Source: JBHIFB01 sp046760905
Lineage (GTDB): Bacteria > Gemmatimonadota > CAZMKB01
Assembly (NCBI GenBank): GCA_046760905.1
Contig: JBHIFB010000171.1
Coordinates: forward strand, 1 to 5,768
DNA: 5,768 nt
Direction: 5' to 3'
The notes below the pieces were generated by a model that did not search any database, was not told the DNA's origin, and was given only the letters and a program-made list of their open reading frames with translations. Below, one piece after another: positions 1-5,492 of the stretch (position 1 is its first letter; each line of letters opens with the position of its first letter). The translations under genes were made by a program, and so were the position numbers.

Positions 1-1121
1 ACTTACTCCTCTCCCGCGACGCCTTCGACCCGCTCTTCGAGAAACGACCCCAGGCCTTCTACATGTACTGGGTACCTCACCTTGTGAGTGCGCAGGTCTA
101 CACTGGGGCGGGAAAGGTCGGCTCCGAGAATTGCAGTCAGGCGGCGAGGTTTCAGATATCCCAGCGTGCTGATTTCATAGAAACCGCCGCCATCGGTGAG
201 CAAACGACCATCTGCAGACCTCTCATAAACTCACGGGACGAGGCTCTGGCTGATCGCAACCGGTTTGCCAGGCTTCACATCATAACTTTTGATACAAACA
301 TGGCGGAGTATGCGTTGTGGCTGAAGGTCGGAACGGCTCAGCTCGTACTCGGAATGCTCGAGGCAAACTACAGTTCCAAAAACCTGGCTTTGAGAGATCC
401 CGTCAGCAGCATAAAAGAGATCTCCCGCGATCCGACTCTGAAGAAAATGGTCTCCCTCGAGGACGGGAGGAGGCTATCGGCGCTGGATATCCAGGAACAG
501 ATCCTCCTAATGGCTTCGCGATTCGTCGAGGAGGGCCACGGTGAGGAAGTTGTGCCCGAGGCTGCCGACATCGTGGAGGCATGGACCGATACCCTCATGA
601 AATTGAGAAACAACACCAGTGAGCTTTTCGGCTGTGTCGACTGGATCACGAAGCTTTCGCTCCTCTCACTCTATAGCAGGAAAAAGGGATTAGCCTGGGA
701 TCATGCGTCCCTGAAGGAACTCGATCACCAGTACCACAACATAGATCCAGAAACAGGGCTGTATCTCGCAGGCCCCCCCAACGGCGATCTCGTCAGAAGG
801 GTGGTGTCTGACGATGACATTCGCTTCATGGAGGATCATGCTCCTGAGAACACGCGGGCATATTTTCGGGCACAGTGTCTGAATCGCTTCGCCGACCAGA
901 TCATCGGCGTGGACTGGGATACTGTAAGATTCAGCCGGAACGATGGCTACTGGAGACCTATGACTGCAAGCCTGTGCCTCGATGACCCCCTCGGATTCAC
1001 CAAGGAGGAGATCGATACACTCCTCGGCGAGATGTCATCGGTGAGCGACCTCTTCGACCTTTCGGGCGGCGAGATAGAAGACCGCACTAGTGGAAGGATT
1101 TACTTTTTCCCCAACAGATGA
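1..1121 (+). CDS. dop: Pup deamidase/depupylase Dop, 5' end cut off by window edge
   Basis: Dop is a glutamine-synthetase-fold enzyme that uses ATP to deamidate Gln-ended Pup and to cleave Pup from modified proteins in the cytosol. The frame is open from the left edge (codons from base 3) for 372 residues and stops with TGA at 1119-1121. Family segments in order are LLLSRDAF (3-26), the PHLVSAQVYTGAGKVG block, FQISQRADFIE, PLINSRDEALAD, RFARLHII, WLKVGTAQLVL, ISRDPTLKK, the DWITKLSLL block and TRAYFRAQCLNRFADQI. The DWxxKLxLL and AYFR-CL-RF blocks match Mycobacterium Dop better than PafA, which is why I call it Dop. About 160-170 N-terminal residues, including the GxETEY-type nucleotide/metal motif and the catalytic Asp, lie outside the window. 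One oddity is ITFD where most relatives have I(I/V)GD after RLH. pup follows after 90 bases, presumably in the same operon. Confidence 0.93.
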   Translation, partial: LLLSRDAFDPLFEKRPQAFYMYWVPHLVSAQVYTGAGKVGSENCSQAARFQISQRADFIETAAIGEQTTICRPLINSRDEALADRNRFARLHIITFDTNMAEYALWLKVGTAQLVLGMLEANYSSKNLALRDPVSSIKEISRDPTLKKMVSLEDGRRLSALDIQEQILLMASRFVEEGHGEEVVPEAADIVEAWTDTLMKLRNNTSELFGCVDWITKLSLLSLYSRKKGLAWDHASLKELDHQYHNIDPETGLYLAGPPNGDLVRRVVSDDDIRFMEDHAPENTRAYFRAQCLNRFADQIIGVDWDTVRFSRNDGYWRPMTASLCLDDPLGFTKEEIDTLLGEMSSVSDLFDLSGGEIEDRTSGRIYFFPNR

Positions 1122-1197
1122 GGATCCAGGTGGGCCTGTTCAGAAGTTTGGTGGTGTATCTAATATATCATCGAACTCAAGAAACGCAGCACTAAGC

Positions 1198-1204
1198 AGG
1201 AGGT
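1198..1204 (+). promoter_or_regulatory. Strong ribosome binding site of pup
   Basis: AGGAGGT, fully complementary to the 16S anti-Shine-Dalgarno, sits 7 bases before the ATG at 1212. It fixes the pup start and suggests that Pup is translated at high level, as expected for a stoichiometric protein modifier. Confidence 0.9.
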
Positions 1205-1211
1205 AAGCAAC

Positions 1212-1433
1212 ATGCGTGGAAGAAGAGATTCCGAGACAAGGAAGCATCACTCGAAAAGCCACCAGCTCGAGAAAAATCCCGAAACTCTCCCCAGGGCCTC
1301 TGATTCTCGTTTGGCGGAGATCTCCAGGGATGCAGACGAGAGGATAAAGGCTGCAGAGGAAGCCATCGAAAGGGTTCTCTCGGGTGACTCCGAGAGGTTT
1401 TTGCAGTCATTCGTCCAGGAAGGCGGGGAATAA
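1212..1433 (+). CDS. pup: Prokaryotic ubiquitin-like protein Pup (GGE-ended)
   Basis: A 73-residue, highly charged, Cys- and Trp-free protein expected to be largely disordered. Its C-terminal Glu is ligated by PafA to substrate lysines, and Pup then guides substrates to the proteasomal ATPase. The C-terminus is diagnostic: DSERFLQSFVQEGGE (59-73) aligns with the Pup tail of actinobacteria (A-E-[DE]-F-V-R-x-[YF]-V-Q-K-G-G-[QE]), preceded by a probable coiled-coil helix (about 34-56) that in the family binds the Mpa/ARC ATPase. The last residue is already Glu73, so no deamidation is needed. The tail differs from the R-[YF]-R-Q-R-[TS]-G-E ending I recall for UBact proteins of Nitrospirae, so I use the Pup name. 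The first 21 residues are unusually rich in Arg, Lys and His, whereas actinobacterial Pup is acidic there. The start is fixed by AGGAGGT 7 bases upstream; flanking dop and pafA confirm the call. Confidence 0.93.
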   Translation: MRGRRDSETRKHHSKSHQLEKNPETLPRASDSRLAEISRDADERIKAAEEAIERVLSGDSERFLQSFVQEGGE

Positions 1434-1439
1434 GAGCTT

Positions 1440-2939
1440 ATGCCACCCGCTCCACCCGAAGGCTTCGTCATGGGTCTCGAAACCGAATACGCTATCGCCT
1501 GTTTCGAGGAGGAGGACAGCTTCACAGCCCGTAATGACGCAGTGAAACAGATGCTGGCAACGATCATCAGGCAATACCCGAATCTCCCGGATGGCAGAGG
1601 CGCACCCGGAGTTTATTTGTCCAACGGGTGTAACATCTACATCGACAATGGACTTCATCCGGAATTCTGCACTGCCGAGGTAACGAATCCATACGACGCT
1701 GTTGCCTGTGAGAAGGCCGGTGAAAGAATATTGTCGGAAGCAGCCCGCAGCCTGAACGACCGGAAGGCACACATATTCAAGAACAATATCGACTACCAGA
1801 TCGAGACGACCTACGGTTGCCACGAGAACTACCTGATTTCAAAAGATCTCGATTTCGAAGTCATCCGGTCCGAACTCGTACCCTTTCTCATCACGCGCCA
1901 GATATATGCGGGAGCAGGTCGGATATCGACCCGCTCAAGGAGTCCCGGATTCGAGCTCTCACAGCGGGCTGCATTCATCAGGTGTGAGATGACAGAGGAA
2001 ACCACAAGAAACCGGGGAATCATCAACACGAAAATCGAGGACCTCACGGGTGAGAGGTATCAGAGGCTTCATGTCATCATCGGAGATAGCCTTATGTCCC
2101 AGCTGGGGACCTTTCTGAAAATAGGAACCACGGCTCTTCTCCTGAGGCTCCTTGACTGTGGAGTGTCTCCTGGAGAGGGTCTGACGCTCGCACATCCCCT
2201 GAAATCGCTCATGGACATAAGCCGTGACCCCGGTTGCAGAAGGCGAGTGGCTCTTATGGACGGTAGGTCACTCACAGCCGTTGAGATCCAGCGTCACTAT
2301 CTCGCCAAGGCAGAAAGATTCCTGGAGTGCGGAGATGTTCCGCCCTGGGCCGAGGATGTGATCGGAAAATGGGGCCAAGTCCTCGATCTTATTGAGAAGG
2401 ACGGATCGGCATTGACCACCATGCTGGACAGCTATATTAAATTTTCACACTACAGCCGGTTTCTCGAGAAGCGTGGATTCACCTGGGAAGATCTCAGTTC
2501 GCATAGCTCCCCGGTTAAGAGGAAAGGAAGGCACAATCCCCGGGAAATTCAGGAAACGATTCAGCAGCTCATGGAGCTCGATATCAGATACCACGATATC
2601 GATAAAAACTCCGGCCTCTTCTATATTCTGGATAAGGCGGGGCTCTTGAGGCATCGTGTGGTTTCTGAGGGGGAGATCTCCATGGCGAAGACCCGCGCCC
2701 CCGAGGGGACCAGGGCTTTTGTTCGTGGTAAGACGATCGCCTCACTCGCCGATAAAGATTTGAAGGGAATCGCCACATGGCACGGAATATGGATTCCAGG
2801 GGATAAGAAATACTTCTGCCTGGCCGATCCCTTTGCACAGGACGTCGACGCAGGTGACACTTCGAAAACTCTGTCGCCTGGATCACCCTCCCCGGCTGTC
2901 ATGAGGTTTCTGTCGGAGCTCGGACGCAGGTATCTCTAA
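1440..2939 (+). CDS. pafA: Pup-protein ligase PafA
   Basis: A 499-residue glutamine-synthetase-fold ligase that phosphorylates the C-terminal Glu of Pup with ATP and transfers it to a lysine of a target protein. Visible motifs are MGLETEYAI (11-19, nucleotide/metal-binding Glu14 and Glu16), NGCNIYIDNGLHPEF (62-76, with Asp69 at the position of the catalytic Asp), FKNN (113-116), YGCHENYL (125-132), PFLITRQIYAGAGRI (148-162), LSQRAAFI (173-180), RGIINTK (192-198), YQRLHVIIGDS (207-217) and LDIRYHDID (380-388). The C-terminal CLADPFA resembles the PafA ending (C-K-D-P-F) rather than Dop, and the Dop-specific loop after GxETEY is absent. At 499 residues it is longer than the mycobacterial enzyme (about 450), partly because of an extra basic stretch at about 353-378. 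The ATG lies 6 bases after the pup stop, implying translational coupling. An internal ATG at 1470 would begin right at the GLETE motif and is less likely. Confidence 0.95.
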   Translation: MPPAPPEGFVMGLETEYAIACFEEEDSFTARNDAVKQMLATIIRQYPNLPDGRGAPGVYLSNGCNIYIDNGLHPEFCTAEVTNPYDAVACEKAGERILSEAARSLNDRKAHIFKNNIDYQIETTYGCHENYLISKDLDFEVIRSELVPFLITRQIYAGAGRISTRSRSPGFELSQRAAFIRCEMTEETTRNRGIINTKIEDLTGERYQRLHVIIGDSLMSQLGTFLKIGTTALLLRLLDCGVSPGEGLTLAHPLKSLMDISRDPGCRRRVALMDGRSLTAVEIQRHYLAKAERFLECGDVPPWAEDVIGKWGQVLDLIEKDGSALTTMLDSYIKFSHYSRFLEKRGFTWEDLSSHSSPVKRKGRHNPREIQETIQQLMELDIRYHDIDKNSGLFYILDKAGLLRHRVVSEGEISMAKTRAPEGTRAFVRGKTIASLADKDLKGIATWHGIWIPGDKKYFCLADPFAQDVDAGDTSKTLSPGSPSPAVMRFLSELGRRYL

Positions 2940-3037
2940 GTTAATCTTCTGATGGTAACCTCGGCTGAAGGAAAAACGCTTAGATAATTCTTAATTTCAG
3001 GCTCAAGACCGCAGGTTCCAAGAACAGGTTCTGGATT
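2940..3037. other. Convergent intergenic gap between pafA and the AAA+ gene
   Basis: This 98-base AT-rich gap lies between two converging stop codons. I find only one candidate hairpin near its right end (listed separately). No gene, promoter or strong intrinsic terminator is visible. Confidence 0.7.
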
Positions 3038-3039
3038 TT
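3018..3039 (+). terminator. Weak candidate terminator hairpin for the pafA transcript
   Basis: CC-A-AGAA-CAGG-TTCT-GG forms a short stem (4 bp plus 2 bp around a bulged A, 4-base loop), followed on the + strand by ATTTTA. It lies 78 bases past the pafA stop and abuts the opposing stop codon at 3038-3040. Stem and T-run are both short, so termination here is only a possibility. Confidence 0.25.
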
Positions 3040-4903
3040 AATGATACAGGGTGCGATACGTTAAACCGAAAAACCTCTGGAAGGTTGCATAGGTTCCCAT
3101 TCTCCTGCTAACTTCATGTAAATTGCTCATTGGCTGTTTCGGGGTTTGATCCTTCAAGGTTTCCACTACTGCCGATAGAATTCTCTTGGTTCTTGACTCG
3201 TTTTTAAGCCAGGCGAGCAGGTAGTTGTAGCAATCACATGCGCAATCCCTCGGTATTTTCACCCTGCGCTTGCTCACCAACCAGGTTCTCAATTCCTCCA
3301 GACTCGTGTCGATTATCTTCTGCCAATGCTCCCTCCAGCCTGGCGATGATGAGTCCTTGAGCACCGTGAAAGCCTCCCGAAACATTTCCCTCGCGATGTC
3401 GGTGATCTTCATCACCGCCTGCCAGTCTTCCGTCTTCCATCCCAGCTTCATGTCTTCATAATTTCTCCTTATTTCATCGGGAATATCATCGAGTCGTATC
3501 GTGTTCGACCGGCTGAACAACAGGGTGTTGATGACCACGTTCTTCAGCTGACGTACATTCCCTGGCCAGGAGTATGCAGCCAGAGCAACGAGAGCTTCCC
3601 CCTCCCAGATTACTGTATGGGAGAGGTTGCGCTCCTCCAGAAACTTCTTGGTGAAAAAGTAGACAAGATGGGGAATGACATCCCTTCTCTCCATGAGCGA
3701 TGGAATGCGCAATATGGCACCACAGATGCGATACCAGAAATCCTCCCGGAAGTTAAGGCCACTTCGCGCATCGGCATCGGATATGTCCAGATTCGTGGCA
3801 AAGACAATCTTCGGCGCCGCCACGATTGGCCTCCACCCGAGCGGTTCGATTTCTCCTCCATCCAGGGCGCGTAAGAGCATCTTTTGAACTTCCGGCAGCA
3901 GGTTGGCGATTTCGTCCAGAAAGAGAACCCCCGTCTCTCTCGCCTTAACAAGTACCCAGCCCTTCGATGTACGTCTCCATTCATAGCCGCTAGCCTCGAG
4001 GAAGTCGCCTCTCTCACCCATGTCATGTGCGCTCAGATACCCGGGTACACGTCCAAAGAGCCTGCTTATCTGGATATTCGGATCGCCTCCGAATTTCCCG
4101 GCATTGCATGAGACGAAGGGGATGTCCCATGCTCCGTTCGAGGCAGCGCACTTACTCGTTCTCCATATCTCATACACAAAACGGGCGAACCGTTCTTTCC
4201 CCGATCCTGTCCCTCCAAGCAGCAACAATGTCGTTTCCGGGAGCGGATCGCTTCCGATTATCCTGGCTATCCTGATGGCGTCATTCAGCTCGCCCAATGT
4301 CAGGATCCCTTCAAATGGAAGCACGTATCTTCTTCCCTTCCGCATGTACTGGGTCTCATGCTTATGGACAGCCCGCTTCGCCTTCCTCAACACTGTGAAT
4401 TCCTTCCCAAAATCAGCGATCTCTCCTTTGGGACCGGCGATTTTTTCCAGGTGCTTTACGTTGATCGACATGACAAGATGATAACCTCGCGAAGTAGTAC
4501 TCCTCACCTCGTTGATGCCGCTTTTCAATTTCTGGATCACATATTTCCCATGCGTGTCCGCTTTCAGCAGGGAAATTTTTCCGTCAGGTCCAACGTGGCA
4601 AACCTCGGTAATACTCCCGAGTACCGGGCTTGGCTCTATGTGTATCGACAGTTCCATTCCTCTCGAGCCCTCCCGGATCTCCCACAATACGTTTGCACCC
4701 GTGTTGTCGCCCGAGTAGGTCCTCCTGGACGGTCCGTAATTCCCGGCACCTCTGGTTCGTATTTGCGGCATATTGGCGTGGAGCAGTTGTGGACCCACTG
4801 GTCGGACCGTGGTGCCTTCTGATTCGATCCATAATCCTGCTGGAGTTTCGTAGATATCCAGATTCACTGTTGTCCCCGATTCGTACAATTGAACCAGCTT
4901 CAT
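3038..4903 (-). CDS. AAA+ ATPase of the sigma-54-activator type with non-canonical GAFTGA loop and unknown flanking domains
   Basis: A 621-residue protein. Residues about 1-195 form an N-terminal domain I do not recognise, rich in predicted beta strands. Residues about 200-475 are an AAA+ domain: Walker A GGTGSGKE (230-237), Walker B GVLFLDEI (325-332), sensor I FATN (368-371), arginine-finger region NFREDFWYRI (384-393) and sensor II YSWPGNVRQLKN (444-455). The ATPase therefore looks intact. The loop that contacts sigma-54 is not: where activators have LFGHxxGAFTGA, this protein has LFGRVPGYLSAHD (282-294). It may not remodel sigma-54 and could act on another partner. The C-terminal 140 residues are mostly helical and carry a C-x-C-x-C cluster (Cys554, 556, 558). 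The tail around 590-621 could be a divergent helix-turn-helix, but I cannot show it. The ATG at 4903 is chosen because GGAGG lies 7 bases upstream; a GTG at 4942 would add 13 residues but has a poorer site. A short ORF and leader precede it on the same strand. Confidence 0.88.
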   Translation of the reverse strand: MKLVQLYESGTTVNLDIYETPAGLWIESEGTTVRPVGPQLLHANMPQIRTRGAGNYGPSRRTYSGDNTGANVLWEIREGSRGMELSIHIEPSPVLGSITEVCHVGPDGKISLLKADTHGKYVIQKLKSGINEVRSTTSRGYHLVMSINVKHLEKIAGPKGEIADFGKEFTVLRKAKRAVHKHETQYMRKGRRYVLPFEGILTLGELNDAIRIARIIGSDPLPETTLLLLGGTGSGKERFARFVYEIWRTSKCAASNGAWDIPFVSCNAGKFGGDPNIQISRLFGRVPGYLSAHDMGERGDFLEASGYEWRRTSKGWVLVKARETGVLFLDEIANLLPEVQKMLLRALDGGEIEPLGWRPIVAAPKIVFATNLDISDADARSGLNFREDFWYRICGAILRIPSLMERRDVIPHLVYFFTKKFLEERNLSHTVIWEGEALVALAAYSWPGNVRQLKNVVINTLLFSRSNTIRLDDIPDEIRRNYEDMKLGWKTEDWQAVMKITDIAREMFREAFTVLKDSSSPGWREHWQKIIDTSLEELRTWLVSKRRVKIPRDCACDCYNYLLAWLKNESRTKRILSAVVETLKDQTPKQPMSNLHEVSRRMGTYATFQRFFGLTYRTLYH

Positions 4904-4910
4904 AATACTA

Positions 4911-4915
4911 CCTCC
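4911..4915 (-). promoter_or_regulatory. Ribosome binding site deciding the AAA+ gene start
   Basis: Reading the - strand, GGAGG is followed by 7 bases (TAGTATT) and ATG at 4903. This is much better than the AAGGAAA before the upstream in-frame GTG at 4942, so translation most likely begins with MKLVQLYESG. Confidence 0.8.
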
Positions 4916-4947
4916 GAGACATTCACCCTTTGATTTTATCACTTTCC

Positions 4948-5019
4948 TTAATTGAGCTGTTCGAGACCAGTCATGATAGCACTGGCCAGCTCTACAAGCA
5001 GTTTTAAGATTTCAGACAT
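4948..5019 (-). CDS. 23-residue amphipathic small protein or leader peptide
   Basis: The - strand reads ATG at 5019 through 23 codons to TAA at 4948-4950. The peptide begins MSEILKLLVELA and ends MTGLEQLN. Ile, Leu and Val recur every three to four residues (4, 5, 8, 11, 12, 15, 19, 22), with Glu, Lys and Ser between them, so it can form one amphipathic helix. It is too short and too charged for an ordinary transmembrane segment. Support for translation is a good ribosome site, GGGGAGGG, ending 7 bases before the ATG. The stop lies 44 bases before the AAA+ start, so the two genes are probably co-transcribed. It could be a small partner of the AAA+ protein, a membrane-associating or toxin-like peptide, or a leader ORF affecting downstream translation. 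I recognise no family. Confidence 0.5.
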   Translation of the reverse strand: MSEILKLLVELASAIMTGLEQLN

Positions 5020-5026
5020 ATGGATT

Positions 5027-5034
5027 CCCTCCCC
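5027..5034 (-). promoter_or_regulatory. Ribosome binding site of the 23-codon ORF
   Basis: Purine-rich GGGGAGGG on the - strand lies 7 bases before the ATG at 5019. It is as good as the site of the following AAA+ gene and is the main reason to take the short ORF seriously. Confidence 0.55.
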
Positions 5035-5076
5035 TGGAAGTCTGCTTATTGTGGAAAGGATCGTTGCGGTAGGTTG

Positions 5077-5173
5077 TCACCCATCCATATCGTGATCTGA
5101 AGAATACTGAAAGTTCCGGCGAACCACCTCCCTGTGGTTACATGCCGACTTGTTAGAACAGAATGGATGGTGA
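5077..5173 (-). ncRNA. Candidate structured 5' leader RNA of the small ORF / AAA+ operon
   Basis: Read as - strand RNA, several complementary segments nest inside each other. The outer stem pairs 5163-5173 with 5077-5088 (11 base pairs, one bulged G). Inside it GTTC (5156-5159) and CGGC (5144-5147) pair with the contiguous GCCGGAAC at 5113-5120, leaving an 8-base bulge. The innermost hairpin is AACCAC-AGGGAG-GTGGTT (5122-5139), with a Shine-Dalgarno-like loop. It lies wholly within the transcript predicted from the promoter at 5213-5241. An alternative stem TGGTG/CACCA (5188-5192 with 5168-5172) would use up part of the outer stem, so two exclusive folds are possible. I match it to no known riboswitch class. 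The pairing is seen by eye; its function is inference. Confidence 0.35.
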
Positions 5174-5212
5174 TGATTGAGAGATGACACCACCAGTGAT
5201 TTAAGTATTGCT

Positions 5213-5241
5213 ATTATATCACAAATTACCCATCATGTCAA
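5213..5241 (-). promoter_or_regulatory. Perfect-consensus sigma-70 promoter with extended -10
   Basis: On the - strand, TTGACA (5241-5236) and TATAAT (5218-5213) are separated by exactly 17 bases. TGA directly precedes the -10, giving the extended -10 form TGnTATAAT. Every consensus base is present. The predicted transcription start is near 5206, about 187 bases before the 23-codon ORF and about 300 bases before the AAA+ gene. So strong a core promoter suggests either high constitutive output or tight control by a repressor or by the leader. Confidence 0.85.
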
Positions 5242-5381
5242 ATGTATGCTGAGAGTGGAGTATGGAGTTCTTTAACTGCATTCGAAATCTCTACAGGTAT
5301 CATCTGAATCGTAGTTGCTCTGAGTTTAACCACCTCAGATCGAAGAAGATCCTGGGGGCGGGAGTCGAAGGATGTTATCTT
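5238..5381 (-). other. Open frame without start codon; possible gene remnant
   Basis: A 47-codon stretch on the - strand is open between stops and reads as plausible protein (for example SRPQDLLRSEVVKLRATT and PVEISNAVKELH). It has no good start of its own. An ATG at 5392 opens MSIE in a neighbouring frame and stops at once; one extra A in the AAA run at about 5379-5381 would join the two into a 51-residue product. Its TGA overlaps the -35 box at 5236-5241. It could be a decayed small gene, a sequencing indel, or chance. Third positions are AT-rich, unlike the real genes here, which argues for chance or old decay. Confidence 0.2.
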
Positions 5382-5492
5382 TCAATTGACATCTCTTCCG
5401 GGACAGGATAAACATGATATAAGCAGTAAAGTGCTATTTTGGATATTACAATCGATTATATCGTATATCAGGACACACTTGCGGAGCTCGGG
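5242..5492. other. AT-rich intergenic region upstream of the consensus promoter
   Basis: This stretch separates the right-edge gene from the promoter. Besides the open frame noted at 5238-5381, it holds an inverted repeat TCTGAG/CTCAGA (5319-5324 and 5334-5339, 9-base spacer), about 110-135 bases upstream of the predicted transcription start, which could be an operator. It also has a TATAAT on the - strand at 5455-5460 without a matching -35. I see no clear terminator for the right-edge gene and no RNA gene. Confidence 0.5.

Noticed and set aside
1139..1166. Possible promoter in the dop-pup gap (TTCAGA, 16 bases, TAATAT)
   Set aside because: Each box matches consensus at only four of six positions; by-eye matches of this quality are common in AT-rich gaps.
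1407..1823. 138-codon - strand frame
   Set aside because: It is antisense to the start of pafA, whose motifs are unambiguous; the frame is a shadow.
4020..4822. Two overlapping + strand open frames of about 150 codons (4020-4481 and 4358-4822)
   Set aside because: They lie wholly antisense to the AAA+ gene, which has clear motifs, and they read as low-order sequence without domains or ribosome sites.
4904..4942. GTG start at 4942 for the AAA+ gene (13 extra residues)
   Set aside because: The ATG at 4903 has GGAGG at ideal spacing, while the GTG has only AAGGAAA; the extra residues overlap that ribosome site.
5262..5411. 49-codon + strand ORF starting with ATG at 5262
   Set aside because: Only a weak GAGAG precedes it, no promoter is evident on that strand, and the sequence shows no recognisable family or coding bias.
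5386..5414. + strand TTGACA with TAAACA 17 bases later
   Set aside because: The -10 is poor (three of six) and no + strand gene follows it.
5455..5460. - strand TATAAT upstream of the consensus promoter
   Set aside because: No -35-like hexamer is found 16-18 bases upstream (CGCAAG and neighbours), so it is not called a promoter.
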